Of a stretch of DNA of 64,000 bases, positions 23,881-37,770 are shown in pieces. Numbering within the stretch: the first letter of the stretch is position 1; each line of letters starts with the position of its first letter. The translations under genes and the position numbers were made by a program. Below the pieces are notes generated by a model, which saw nothing but the letters and a program-made list of their open reading frames with translations, made no database searches and was not told the origin of the DNA. Source of the stretch: Plectrocnemia conspersa (Eukaryota; Arthropoda; Insecta; Trichoptera; Polycentropodidae); assembly GCA_009617715.1 (NCBI GenBank), contig VTFK01000156.1:62001-126000 (forward strand). The letters run 5' to 3'.

Positions 23881-26550
23881 GAAAAATATGTAAAGTAGTC
23901 TCAAATGCAGCAGTCAGAAAAATGTATTTAAATTAAATAAAATCTTATTAATAAAATAAAATCTTTGCATTCTGCAAATCCGTTACGAGCTTTGAATCCG
24001 GAAATTGAGTTTTCATCTATGTATGTATACTTTCAAGAGTTACCGTACATATAATTTTTCATTGCCTCTGAATAATAATTAAAATCAGTATTAATTATTA
24101 ACATAATAAAATAATTTATGCAGAAGTATATTCATTGCCAAATGCAGGATATTTGATTAGTATTTTATTTAGAAAACTATGTATTTGCATATTTAGATAA
24201 ACGTATTAATGTATTTGACTATATTTTATTACTATATTTTTAATTTTATATATGTAAGTTATGATTTTATTTTAAATCAAATATATGTCACACTTGCTTT
24301 TATATCATTTTATTTATTTTTGAGCCACACATTTATTATGACATCACATGCCACATAAATCATCAGGATGACTTCCTTTTTGTATGACTTGACCGATTTC
24401 ACTACGCTTTTGCATGTTATTTCACCGGTCTACCTTTATAAGCATGTACCTTTGTATTTGGGTGTTCAAAACACAGTATTTTATTAAAACTTTATGCGTA
24501 GTACGTACATATACACGTGTAGCCGACCATATTGAAAATATCGATCTACGTATTTTACCTTTCATGAAAATTTCAGTTTCGGCGGACTACCTTTGCGGGT
24601 ATTCTTGCGCAAATACGCTGGTCATCCATTATCTGTTTTTAGAAGAAAAAATAAGTGAAATATATTCAGAACGCTTACGTCTTATATTCATCTTGAGACG
24701 GCGGAAATCTCAGAAAGCTGCTTTGTAAAATTGAACACGTAGTTGTGGAAAGCCGCTTTAAAAATAAGATATCTCACGTTCGAGCGTTAGGAAAAGGAAA
24801 TTTATAGATATTATATAATGTTAAATATAAAATTTGATATAAACATACATATATGCATTAATTAGTAGATTTTTATGTCAAAAAGTTTGTATATTGGTTT
24901 ACATGAGTTACATTTCATCTATATATGTATGTATATTAAATTCTAGCATTTATACTTTTTAGAGCAGTGATTTTTTTTTATATTTTTGTGAAAATATTTG
25001 GGTATTTCTAATTTGTAAATAAGTTGGAGTGCTTGCTTAAATTCAGTAAAATTCTTAAAATATTTTTTATGATTACATGTAATTTTAAAGTTGTCATCAG
25101 TGGCTATCAACTAAAGTTTCAAATGAAAACGTAAACTGTGTTTTTGAGACTATGATCGGTGACTGCACGTGACGTAAAATTCACTTTTAAATAATTGTTT
25201 AATATAAGGAGCAATACGTATTTACTTTTATTCATAAAATTATTTTATTACATTGAGAAAATTATTTTGTGTGTATATAAAAGGCAATATTTTTATTTTA
25301 TTATGATATTTATAACTTAATTTTTTTGTAAATTATTGGTATTTATCTATATTCTTTCATGACAGTGTCTAAATTTATTTTTTATAAAATACATACGTCA
25401 TTTTATTATTAAACTATTTTCATCACCGTGTATTAGTTTTCTTCAATATATAATTAATGGTGCAAAAACTAACCAATATTTATAGCTTAGTAATAAAATT
25501 CCGATGTATTTAGATGCTGTATAGATAAGAGAAAATATTATTCTTATTTATAGCGCTTCCACATGAACAACAAAGAGTACTTACGGAATAACATATACGT
25601 ATGATTTCACGTATAATAAATTGTTTGCCGCAACGTGAAAGCGTCATTTCTTTGTCGACATTATGTCGACCGTTTATCTGCAATAAATTTGCGAATTAGC
25701 CGAGCTATAAAAATGAGATAATACAAACACAAAACAAAAACAAAAATAAATGCCTGTTATCTAAGTTTCCAGCCGTAATATAAAGTAATAAAACTTTTCT
25801 TTTAGCTCTGGAAAATAAATAAATATGTATAATACATCTACATATATTTTAATTAATTCTTAAAGTTTGATCCTTTTTTTATGTCACAATAAATACACAT
25901 ATAAATATATATTTTACAAAACATTCTGCTCTAAATTTCTATGTTAGTATAATGTTTTTAAAAAATAAATATAGTAGCTTATTATTTTAAATAATATAAT
26001 CTAGAATAGGCTGAACACGCATATATATTTTTTATTCTATCCTGATTTTTTTTTAACGAGCACTAAATAACTGACATTTGAATTATTAATTAATAGACTA
26101 TGTCAGTTATATCGTTATATTCGAAGTCCAGGAAAATTTTGTGTAATTAATATAATTGTTAGTATCACACAGTGTTTAATTAAGGCTATGATCTTAATTG
26201 GTATATTTAAATGTAAGTATGTGTTTATTCTTACAATTAAATTATTTTCCAGTGATGTGCATTTTCGTTTTACTTAATTGCATATTTTCCTTTCTCCCGC
26301 CACGGCAATAAATATGTTACAAAGATAGTCGCACAATGTTTCAGGAAGTTTTAAAATATAAATGTTCTTTTAGGAGCTTTCAAAATACTTACTGAAAAAT
26401 AAAAATATTATTTAAAACCATTGCCTATGTTCAAAAGACAATAATAATTGGCTTGTAAATGTTATCTATAAATAAGAATTCGTCTTTATATCATATATTG
26501 CATGAACGCTTATTTATTTTATGAAACTTATATATAATTAATAATATTTT
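23881..26550. other. AT-rich DNA, little recognised
   Basis: A 104-codon frame at 24414-24728 has no known domain. A GTCGACA / TGTCGAC hairpin (25654-25670) recalls the GTCGAC pairs at 58131-58191. No gene supported. Confidence 0.4.
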
Positions 26551-26559
26551 TGCCGTCAA

Positions 26560-27140
26560 CCCTGTACTGTTTTGTCAGCAAAGTAACCACAAACTGATTT
26601 AATTTAATTCAAACCCCACCTGTCCAATATTCGACGTCGGGCGGAGGCCTTTATATGACAAAACTTAATATTGCTTTATGATCAATTAATTAAAATCGAC
26701 CCCCGTGGCGGTTATTAATTTCGTTAGTATGCCGAAAAACCTCCTTTATTAAAAATAATGAACTTAACTTGCAATATTGCATTCTATCCAAATCCAATTA
26801 CCCGGTTAATAAATAATAACCAACATGGAACGAAGCAACGCTTTTTCGAGGTTCGTTAGCGAAACAAGACTAGCAGCTTAACAATGGATGTTTCTTTGGC
26901 GACTCTCGTCGCGGCATAAAGGTTGTATGCAAATTAGCGAAAGCAACAGTGTGTTGTCTCTCTAACGCGGTAAACAGGCGAGACAGAGGGACACTAATAA
27001 AAGTCCCCTTGACGATTGCCTCGGACGCGCTTAATAAAGGGCCAATTCCAAGAAAGCGACGGAAACGTACTAAGATAATCATTTCCCCCGTTGCGGAGCT
27101 TTCTCGGAAAAACGCCGGTTTGCATTGTGTGCTGTAGAAT
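26560..27140. other. CpG-rich island, possible conserved non-coding element
   Basis: Dense, unique-looking sequence (GGCGACTCTCGTCGCGGCAT, CGGACGCGCTTAATAAAGGG) with overlapping short frames on both strands and no protein-like pattern. Candidate regulatory DNA. Confidence 0.35.
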
Positions 27141-27930
27141 ATCTCAAGTGTTGTGTGGCTTTTAATGCATATATTTTGTCAATGTACAGAGTGATCATTA
27201 CAGACTTATACTAGCATATATATTTAAAAAAAAACATGAGGGAAATTTAGATGGAAAAAAATGTTGATTTACCTCAAGATCGATTATTTTTTTATATTAT
27301 GCTTGATGTTAAAAAAGGGCTCCTCCCATGAGTGTTGTTTGCATGTACATATATACACGTGCAATTTGGTTCGTGTCCAGCAATACTGAATGAGCGTGTC
27401 AACATGGGTGAATCGACTTTAATTTGGAAATTTACATTTGAGACGAACTTGTGTCGGCGTGTGTTGGACATGCATTGCGAATTATACGCCTTTTTGCATA
27501 TGTGTGTGTGTATATATATATTATACATAGCATACAGACACCTGTCGTATGCATTGGATAAAGTGCGGTTTGGTGATACAAACATGTTTTAAAATGACGT
27601 TGATAGCATATCAAAAGTGATGTATGGTACACATATACGAGGTATGATATTGTGATGAAAAATTCTATCAATAAAAATCAATCGAGAAGACTTTCATCTC
27701 ATCTACTGTACCCTAATGAACATATTATGCGTTATGCGAAGTTCATGTGTTTAAAGTGTATTTTAAATAGTAATCAGCTTCACATATGACGATGATTATA
27801 TAATTTATTTTGTGAAAGAGATGCGGAAGTTTGATAAAAGAACATGTTTTGTGTATTGACAAGACTTCAAGAATTTTTAAAGGAAATATTAGCGTTATAT
27901 CATTCCTTTACATTTTCACCTTGCCTCTCG
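27141..27930. other. AT-rich DNA with a TG/TA microsatellite
   Basis: (TG)n(TA)n at about 27500-27522. Frames on both strands over 27292-27671 overlap each other and have no domains. Confidence 0.4.
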
Positions 27931-28450
27931 AGTAGGAGACAACACTAAAGAAAAAGAACGTTGTGTCGACACGCTCGTTGTGGATTGTTAAACACGGAGT
28001 ACCATACATTCATCATACAAAGAGACGACCTTTTTTTTCAACATCACCCATTCCTCACCGACACCGATCGATAAATTTGGGTCTCAGCGCCAATCTGCCT
28101 TTGAATATTTTTCGTGAACACACCCACACGCATAAAAAAATACTACCACTTTGCTATGTACATACCTTGGCGAAGATTAATTCGACGAACAATGCCTAGC
28201 CGACGATAACCTGTAACCTTTGGATTTGTCGGTAACGCCCCTCCTTAAGCCCCATCCCCTTAAGGCCACTTTTGGGGGCGCCGCGCTGGGTCCTTTTTGA
28301 ATTTTTGATGGCATCTCGTAGCGTCGCTTTAAATGTGTTTTTTGGACCCTTTGAAACGTCGCCTCGAAAGTGCGTTTACAAGGAAAATAAAACGCGCCAC
28401 CAAACAAATGTGCATTAAGATTCTCATTGCTGGTGCGAGATAACGGCACT
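27930..28450. other. GC-rich island, function unknown
   Basis: Includes CTTTTGGGGGCGCCGCGCTG and surrounding CpG-rich sequence. A 90-codon minus-strand frame covers it (28177-28449) but reads as GC-driven composition. No exon logic seen. Confidence 0.3.
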
Positions 28451-31400
28451 GGAGAGATATTTCAAGTGCTTTGCAACAACGAAAAATCAAAATTGCTTTA
28501 TAAGATGATGCTGCAATCCAGCTTACGAAACCTTGGACAGAATTTGTCGTATAAGAATCATGCATTTTTGAAATTTTATATAAACATCTTGTTGCTAGTC
28601 ATTTCCTATTTTAAAGTTAGGGAAATTGGAAATTTTTTTTATCTGACTATTTTCATATAAATATTTTATACATAAAAATATATAAAAACATGCCAAATCT
28701 AAAAAAACATTAACGTATATTACTATATACATAAATATATATATTTTTACAAATGGGAATATTTACTTGAATTCTGATTATCTTTCAGATGCATATTAGT
28801 TATTATAAATGTGCAGAATGTGGCGTTTGAAAGATTGCTATGCTATTCTTGGGCATGTGTTACGCAAAGCAATTGATTTTCAATGACCAAGAAAAATATA
28901 TTTAATTAAATGATTAAATTAAAAATGTTTAAATATTCACGTAATTTTTATGTTTATTTAAATTTAATTTTTTTATCATAAATCTGACTCAATAGGTTTT
29001 CTCAATGCAAACATACAATACATACATATAACACAAATCCAGTTAAAAAACCCAGAAAATAAAATAGCATTCCGATCAATTATCGTCTCATTAACTTATT
29101 TAAAAAAATACCCGGACAGCGGACAGACAAATTTGTGTCTTTTCTCACCACACGTATATCGAATTTGTCCGCCAGGCACCCACGACGGACAGATCCGCGC
29201 GCGTATGGCCAGCTAAAGAATTTGAAGTCTTATTTTATCTTTGTAACATCTTATAAATTAGATAATATTTTCGAACCAGCAACTTTTTAAATAGATAATA
29301 AATACGTATTGATACCCTCATTAACAAACATAGTATTATTATTTCATATAATATATACGCAAAATGTTAAATAATATTGTATTTATTAATAGACATTTTC
29401 GCCGTGATTTTGATTAAAATATATTATAATTTGTAAGTTTATTATAACAAAGATTTGTTAATCCTATAAAAATTAACATGAAACCTAATAAGCATGAACA
29501 ATTTATATTAAATATTTCTTACACAAAGAAAGTAAAATATAAATATAAGATCTGTATTAAATTTAATTAATACAATACGTCATCTTTAAACTAATATTTT
29601 TAATACAAGTAAATGTTATATTCATTACAAACACTTAAATGCACGTTTTAAAAGTATTTCAGCGTAATTAAAATGCTGAAAATGCACGTGTGAAATAGAG
29701 TTTTTCATTACGCTCTAAAAAATCGTACAGATTTTTAATGTTTATACCGCATGAACTGTTATTTCCGTGAAAAATAATATATATGAAATCAAATTCATTA
29801 TTTTACGAACTAGAGTACCCATTTATAAAAAATGTTGGTTAATAGATTAAAAAACTGTTGATGTTTTAAAAAAAATATAACGTCTAAAATAAATATTATA
29901 TATTTATTTTTTATTTTATTTCGTTTTTGATATTATCAACCGAAATATTATTTCAAGTATCAATTTTTTATTCGACTTCTTTGAATATATTTTAATTACG
30001 CTGCGTAATCGCGATATGATACAATAAATCACTCGACATTGATTTTCTTTAATGAAAAAAAAATACACACCGGTCTGAGAGAATTCTGCCCATTTACATT
30101 ATACAAGCAGGAAAGTAAAGTCTCCGAACGAGTAACACAAAAGAGAGAAAAAATTAAATTCAAGCTTTTGCCGGCTCTTTGGAAAAGGGAGCCTTGAGCG
30201 CGTCCAAACGGCGACGGGATTTATTTCGCATAAATCATGTGGAAAATTACAAGCGGGTTTATGAAGTAAATACGCAATTTTGCAACAAGAGACCAAAATT
30301 AACCATGAACAAACAATTAGTAATTTAATTCCTTATCCGCGATGTAATGAGAACGGTTCGTAAGCAGAATGTTAATATTTTTCTAGATGATAAATGAATC
30401 GCAAAAAGGTTAGCTTAAAAATATTTACCTGTTAAGTTAATTTTAGTTTACATCTGTAAGAACGGACGTTTTAAGTAACAGTAAAATATATGCGCTGCAA
30501 ACATATTTGATTAAAGCAAATTTTGTTCCGAAAACAATTACTAAATTTTGGAAACAGAGCTGAAAAGTTTTCGCATAAGAACGTAAGATTTATGATCTTT
30601 CGACATTAAGTATTGCTTAAAAACGATTTATTAACATAATTATTTCTGAGAATATCAATTACATACGTAATTAGCTATACCTGGATATTTGTAAAGTTTA
30701 TTAATTAAATACGAGTATTAAATTATAAATATAAAATATGTGCTAAATATTTTTAATATAAAATACATATTTGAATTAAGTATCTTTAATTCATAAAAAG
30801 GGCGATCATTTTTATTTGATATATATCGATGGATTACAATAATAAATACTATGCTTCCGTATACATATTAAATCATTGCTGACTATCATCTCACTGGACG
30901 ACTTAGAGTCGGCAAAGCGGTCAACATTAAATAATAGGACCACAGCAATTTTAGTACAATCTTAGATTATTTATTTATGTTTTTTAATAAACTTAATTAG
31001 ATTTATTTATATATTAAAATAAACTTCAAATGTCAAAAATTGTGCTACTTAAAAATATTAATGTGACTGTCCTCTTATGCCTAAATGATATTTAATATAT
31101 TTCTCAAACGTTATCAACCTTGCATGCAGATTGTTATGACCCTTTACCAGACCACTGGATTCTAATCCAACCATTTGTTGTATAACAACTCGGCAAATTG
31201 CAACAAAGCACGCGAAATGCGACGAGAATTAACGCTGCCTAAAAGCTTAGTCCAAAGTTATGCAAAGAAGACAAGTATTTAACCCAGTTACTTCGTCGAT
31301 TTGCATATTGGCGCAGTTATTGCATTGTTTGCGGTCAAGGTGCATCGAACAGAGCAATCTAATAAGACTGCACGTTCATTATAATCCTGATTTATAATGG

Positions 31401-32803
31401 AAGCTGCACTTCGTTTTAATTAAGTATGGGTCGTTAATTAAACTCTTGTGCGCGAATGGTACTAAAATTTAAATTATGAAACGTTGAAAAGGTTCTTTAA
31501 GTGGATTTTTTATTATTATATATTAGTATTAAGATTTTCAAATTTAAACTAAAATAAAAGAATATTATTTTTTATAACGATATTGTTTTAATAATCGAGA
31601 TTCATTTGTCACATATTTTCACATTGGCACCGTGTCTGGGATATATTGGACCATTCATACTGTGTAAGATAGAAGAAGGATGCTGTGACGAGAGAAGAAA
31701 ACACTTCTTGATGTTCATAACAGTTTGTACAAATAATTATTTATCGCAATAACGTAGTGTTTCATCAGTAATTATTTAATAAGTAATATTTGTAAAAGAT
31801 TATGAATATAATAAACTGTGTGATTAATTACAGTAAATTAATTCATTGAATTTGTTTTATGTATTTAAAAAATACGATTTAAATAAAATATTTTTTTAAG
31901 CAATAGTACATCTCGAAAAAAAAATACTTTAATATATATTATATAATTTCTAGTTCTAATAAAATGCGAAACGTCACATAATACCAAAAATAAATATATT
32001 TGATTTTATCGGAGCTTTCCCACCCTATCAAAAATATAAATATATGTGTATTTACCTGAAAATTGGGGTCAAACGAGAGTTGAATACATGTCATTCGTTG
32101 GTAGCACGAAAGCTGATATTCAAACCCTAATATATTGATACGCTTTATTTTTATTGTATATGTATATCGTTTCATTTTATTTGTTGTAGATGTAGACTAA
32201 AGTAAATACTATTTTTAATATAATTGCACATATGAAAGATGTACTCTTGTGTAAAAACCGTAACCATAATTAACGACGTGTGCAGTTTCCAGCATATTTC
32301 AAAATTGAAAACGGGTTATGTCATACGCTAATTGATATTTTAATTAATTTTTCTTGTGTAGCTCGTTCTCTATGTAGTTAGCTAAATAGGTCAATTTTGC
32401 CCGAAACTAACTACGTTAGTATTATAATTAGTATATGAATCATGAAAATGAAAGGCAATTAAAATACTCTAATTATTTTTTAAATGGGTTAATTCACTTA
32501 CTAATTATGTAAGCTTAGCTAATCAATTAGCATAATTTCCACATTGGAAATCTTAATTTAAAAAGTCATAGAATTGTTAATAAATTAAAATTAATATGTT
32601 TTTTAAGAATTATTTATTCAAAACCATGTAAACATTTTTTAAGATACTTATTTGACGTAGAAAGTGGTTTATTTGAGTATAGTTGAATTACATTATAGAG
32701 TTACATTACTTTAATATAATTTAAAAATTTTGATTTAATGTAACATAATAAATTTATATTAGGCAATCCTGAAATTATTGTTGTTTTTTTAAAATTTTTA
32801 GTT
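28451..32803. other. AT-rich DNA with three possible regulatory islands
   Basis: Islands: 29100-29225 (GGACAGCGGACAG and inverted TTTGTCCGCC), 30085-30310, and 31120-31460. The last carries an exact ATTTGCAT octamer, TTATGCAAA, two TAATCC-type homeodomain sites and TTAATTAA boxes, as in developmental enhancers. No gene in this stretch; the frame at 31939-32175 lacks domains. Confidence 0.35.
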
Positions 32804-33262
32804 TTAACTCTTTGAGTAGTGAGTTAATTTATACACATTTTTTAATTTTTTAGTATACACCTAAGAGTGAGTTAAATTTTTCCATATTTATTTTTGTTGT
32901 TATTTATTTATTATTATTTTATATTGCATTTGCAATAAATTATAGAAAAAAATAGTTTTAGTGCTTTGATTTATTTCACTTATTTTTTGTATTAGTATGT
33001 TTTATTAATTTATTGCAATACATTTATTATTAAATTATGTTAATTTAATTTAAATATTTAATATATATTATTTGGCTATTTTATTTTTTTTTACTAATAC
33101 AAAGGCTGATATTTTTTGTAAAATACATGTAAATATTTTTGTTATGGTAATTTATTTCGTACTCTTTAATTAATTGCTATTATTTTCTATAAATAGCATT
33201 ATATTAATTAAAATTACCTTATGACCACCGTATATGTACGGCGATACTCATCAAAGAGTTAA
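32804..33262. mobile_element. TTAA-type (piggyBac-like) MITE, 459 bp
   Basis: The left end TTAACTCTTTGAGTAGTGAGT (first 20 bases used) begins at TTAA 32804-32807. The right end, complement of ACTCATCAAAGAGTTAA, finishes at TTAA 33259-33262. The first 12 bp are identical (TTAACTCTTTGA), then both continue into GAGT. Interior is AT-rich and non-coding. TTAA duplication at both edges fits piggyBac-type insertion. Confidence 0.65.
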
Positions 33263-33409
33263 TAGTCAGTTGTATTTTGGCCGTTAATTCTTAAGCATGT
33301 CTTTAGTAATACCCGTGTTTCGAAGTTTGAAAAAAATAAGCCGTAAAATATACGAAGGCAGAATTTTAGCAAGTGAAAAATTTATATAAAATTGATTGTT
33401 ATATGAATT

Positions 33410-34035
33410 AATTTAAAAAAAATGGAACGGTAAAATCCGACAGCAAGAATAGTCTTGGATGTGGGAGACCAGCAAATATGATAGAAATGGAAGCAAATCA
33501 CACTAAAACTATCCATTAGCTGGACGAGAAATTAAACCAGTGGAATTTAACAGTGCATAAAAACATTAACAGAATATTGGAAGGCTTGGAGACAATGTGT
33601 ATGGGTTCCATGCTAATTGAGCGAAGAAAACAAGTCGATGCATGTCTCAAAAGTTTCTGAATCTTAAAGCTGCGAAATATTTTGTGTGTATGGACAAATA
33701 ATAACAGAAATCTTATAAATGATTAGCTGGATAGCTTGCACGAAAAAGTACAAAAAGGGCTTGCACTTGTCAACCAAAGTCTAATAGTTCTATAACACAA
33801 CAATGCGTGTCACCATTTGCCGAAATTGACTCATTCACCTTATCCACCTTATTCTCAAGACTATGCTCCTTCCGACTTCTATTTATTTCGATCGATATAT
33901 TGAAAAAAATATGAATAGGGGTTATCGAAATATTTTGAATCGAAGCCTCCAATATTTTATGCTAATAGAATTAAAGAAATAAAGGACAGGACTGAGGAAG
34001 AATAGTTACGACTTTAGAAGAAAATTACATTATGA
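33410..34035 (+). mobile_element. mariner transposase pseudogene
   Basis: Plus-strand pieces read like a mariner transposase in order. The helix-turn-helix part is ANHTKTIH-stop-LDEKLNQWN, followed by RILEGLETMCMGSMLIERRK (33490-33650). Then come HNNACHH (about 33796) and YPPYSQDYAPSDFYLFRS (33841-33894). In active mariners HDNARPH carries the second catalytic Asp and APSDY the third (DD34D). Here the second Asp is Asn; the third is kept. There are in-frame stops and at least one shift. Terminal repeats were not identified. It sits about 150 bp after the TTAA MITE. Confidence 0.85.
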
Positions 34036-34039
34036 ATAA

Positions 34040-35375
34040 TTAAAATCAAAATAAACATATAAAAGCGATTTTTTGTATTATTGAAAAATCATTTCGGATT
34101 ATTGGATATTATTATAGTTTTAACCGGAAATAAATACAATTTTTTCCAGTTAATTTAAACATTTTATATTAAACTTTTAATATTCATAAAAAATGTAAAT
34201 AAATTTATTTTCAATGTCGGCAATATATAAAATATTTTTTTTGAACAATCAATAATATTTTTTTATTTTAATGATAGCAGTTTATTAGTATTTTAATCGT
34301 TTTATAACGTTTTCTTAAATTAAATTTATTAATTTATGTGTTTATAAATAGTATTTTATATCTTTGTTAAAATTTCAGTTGTGAAAAGGTCTAATTAAAT
34401 TCGCATTAGTTTTAGTTGTATATATTAAATAGTCTATTTTGGTTATAATAATTACGAATAATTAATAGTGAAACATGAAACAGTATTTTCCGTTTGATTT
34501 GTTAAAATTTCGCGTGTGATATTATTTTTAATTAACAACACGTGCAACGCGAAATGACGCACAAATGCTATTTATAACAAGCTGATAAATAAATTCTATA
34601 GAGTCAAATATGTATCACAGTTAAAAATGTTCGCAAATTGTGCTTGTAAATAGGTATCTTCGGGTTATTAAAAAAACATGGGCGTATTCAAGGTTCTGGA
34701 AATGATGTGACATATATAATCAACGTTTCGTGATAAAGTCAAAATTATACGTTTTATAGGTGTGTTGCTTTTTTATACTAAATAGAATTGATATGATCAG
34801 TAATTTGTATCTTAAATTAAATACCATGATATATTTCACTAATTATAAATAATTAAATTTTATAAGTGGAATTATTTTTAAACTGTGAATTAATTATTTC
34901 GACATTAAAAAAGCTTTAAAAAGCACTGCATGAAATGAAAAAAATATTAATTTTTATTATAGCTTAGATCTAAATTCCGATTTTTAGGAATGACCTACAT
35001 AAATATTAATTGAATTTTGTAGCGCCCTAATTTTATATGTGACGTAGTTTTCCACATATTTAAATGATGTACTATATATATTTATTCCTAATTTAGAAAT
35101 AGAGCTTTAACGAATATGAAAGATGGGATAATAAAAGGCAGAAATAAATTTTAAAGATAAAGACGATCCTTCACTTCACTCATTTGACACCGTATAATTT
35201 GTCTGGCGTTTATTTATTCAACGAGTCATTTGGCTAACGTGACCCATATACGTCAACTGTGCGAAATATACACAATTTCTCATCTCTATAATATATGTCG
35301 CCGCATATCCCACAATTTTGGGACAGCGGATGATGAATTAAATTTGAATTTAATCTTGTTTTCTTCTTGTTTCAG
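34040..35375. other. AT-rich intron upstream of the first visible exon
   Basis: No gene. Ends in TTGTTTTCTTCTTGTTTCAG, a good polypyrimidine tract and acceptor. A frame starting at 35230 runs over this acceptor and is an artefact. Confidence 0.5.
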
Positions 35376-35997
35376 GCGCCATCAGTACCGTGCTCCAAAG
35401 CGAAGACCTCTACGACTTGACATTGGAATCTCTGATCAACAACGCCGATCGGGGAGAGTTCTCTTCATTGTCCAACTCGAGCTACATGTGCTTTTTCATC
35501 AAAGAAATCAAAGTTTCCGGACAAAAGAAACTTTCGGACAAGTACACGGAGCAGAACGCAATGAAGAACGATCTGACGTTGTGGGACAATCTGAACTTCG
35601 ACACGAACAATGACATTTTAGAAGACTATAAGTTAGAAAACGATAGTGATAATAAACAGCAGCGAAGCGGCTTCGATGTAAAAATTGACGATAGTTCACA
35701 GGTTGTAAATAGCTCGCAAATAGCAAATAGTGATCCGTCTTTAGGCGATAGTGTTAACGTTGGTAGAAAGAAGAGGCGCGACGCTTCCAATTTTCTTTAC
35801 ACGGGTGATATTAATGATAAATCGTCAGCTTACTACGTAGATAGGAATAATGTTAATAGTGAATTTGTGAATAAAGATGTTGTGAACGGTTATAAGATAT
35901 ACGCGAGGCTCGTCGGACAAAAGCAGAAGATCGAGTTTCGGTGGAGGATGAATGACGTCAGATTAGGCGAAGAGAAGATAGCGAATATCACGTTCAG
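35376..35997 (+). CDS. Internal exon, CUB/C-type-lectin protein (polar region with furin-like site)
   Basis: First exon of the gene visible here. The acceptor is a pyrimidine tract ending TTTCAG at 35370-35375 and the donor is CAG/GTATTA at 35998. The exon enters in phase 1 (two bases, GC, finish a codon begun upstream), is open throughout, and leaves two bases (AG) for the next exon. It encodes about 206 full codons. Counting from the Ala codon at 35378, residues 1-60 are mixed polar and hydrophobic (LTLESLINNADRGEFSSLSN, with one Cys soon after). Residues about 65-170 are rich in Asn, Asp and Ser with no cysteine. At 130-134 lies RKKRR followed by Asp, matching the furin-type R-X-K/R-R pattern. 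The last 35 residues (KIYARLVGQKQKIEFRWRMN) look folded and lead into the next exon. No start codon or signal peptide lies in the exon, so the N terminus is upstream and I could not find it. Function beyond secreted or membrane extracellular protein is inferred from the downstream domains. Confidence 0.82.
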
Positions 35998-37479
35998 GTA
36001 TTAAATTTAAATTCTTCAAAACCGTTATTATATATAAAAATCTATAATCTTCCACTAGTTGTAATCGTGATTAATCAGGATATAATTCTGCATATAAAAT
36101 ATATTTTTTGCATTATTCTATATTTAAAAATCATTTTATTTAAAACCGGTTTAAAAATTTATTGAAATGATCAAATCTATTTTCAATTCTTTTGCGTTCT
36201 CTAAAAATACAAACTCAATTTAATTACTTTAAATAAATATATAAAATCAAAGACAGTCTAGCAAATATTTCAATTAGTAATAAAAAAACATTAAAAAAAA
36301 AATAAGACTAAATAATAAATGTTTAATAAATAAAAGTATTATTCTATTTATGATTTCGTTTCAATGCTTAATTTAATTTGTTACAATAGCAATACTTTTG
36401 GAGTAATGTTTATATATCCTTTTAAATTATTTAACTTTTAAAAGCTTCAAATCTTGTACAATCTATTCAACATTGCTCTATTCTAAAAATTGTAAATTAT
36501 ATTAATCTAACGCGGCTTTAGTTAATTAACTTTAATATTGATCCATATTAATTATGATGTTAACTATATTCGATTTATAATTCACATTTTTTTTATTAAG
36601 ATAGACTAATTAAGTTTATAATTAAACAATAAAATTCAAGTTATTTATTAAATTTCTTAAATAAAACTACAAACTTATTTTAAGTATGTTTTCTGATTTT
36701 TTCTTCAGAGGTTTTATAAATTATATAATCGTGATAGATAAAATATTTTAAGTAAAGCATACTTTTAATACTTATTATTTTTATGTACAGCCCTGTACAA
36801 CAATATTTTGCCACAAAGATAAAATAATTTGAGTTTTATGTAGAATTATGTGCTTATTTTCATTTTGTCAGTAATAAGCACTATTGCTTAAAAAATTATA
36901 AATTGTTATGAACAATGATCATATTTTTTTATACGTTTATTTTATTAATATAAATAATTTTATAGACGTATTTAATATATACAGGCTTTGGGGTACCCCA
37001 AAAAAATCGTGAATTTATAAATTTAAAACTTAAATTTAAGACTTAGGCTTCTTAAAGTGTTTTATATATTGTGAAGGTGTTTTATATATTATTTTATTGC
37101 TTTGTTTTGAATTACTTGTAACTTAGAAAAATTAGTTACTCTACACCGGACAGGCATATGTTCAAATGGTTCTTATTAAGGACGGAAAAGCGTAGTCCGT
37201 AATATTTCAGACTAGTAACTCTGAGTCCCGGCAGCGGTACTCGAATTTTTATTTAGTTTTTACAAATATTTAATAATATAATTTTTAGTTAATAGTAGAC
37301 GATAGACTTAATTGCACATACAAATTATGTCACTTATATAAAATAGGCTATCCTACCATTGTGGCTCAATTTTTAACATACAGAATTTATGCATTTTCAT
37401 CTCCTCTCACACAGAAAAAATTATAATGTCGTTCTGTTGTGCTAATTAATAATTAATCAATGATTTATTAGACAAAGTA

Positions 37480-37770
37480 GGCAAACAATAGTTCAAAAGC
37501 CCGTTACCATAGTAGACGAGCAGTTATGCAATATGATACAATGGATACAATCTAGCCGGATACAAACGCATATCATATTTAATCGCCCGTATCACTAATT
37601 AATGTGAATATTCAAATTTGCATACTCGGATTGCGCATCCGGAAGAACAGATAATGCAGTCTAATTTTAAACTAAGCTAACCGTTAATCGCAATAAAGCT
37701 ATTTTTATTATAATCGTTTAACCAGACGACCGTAATTGAGTCTACATGTTTATTGTCAAATCTCGCTAAA
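37480..37770. promoter_or_regulatory. Possible intronic regulatory element
   Basis: Unique-looking, moderately GC sequence with homeodomain-like TAATTAAT, TTTGCATA and CGCATCCGGAAG (an ETS-type GGAA core). No coding frame. Regulatory role is inference. Confidence 0.25.

Noticed and set aside
24414..24728. 104-codon frame
   Set aside because: No domain, no splice context, and residue usage follows base composition.
35230..35613. 127-codon frame overlapping the first exon
   Set aside because: It begins in the intron, runs over the splice acceptor and is out of frame with the exon that joins correctly to the next three.
37145..37260. Possible SINE head with GAGTCCCGGC
   Set aside because: Only a weak B-box resemblance; no A box at the right distance and no tail.
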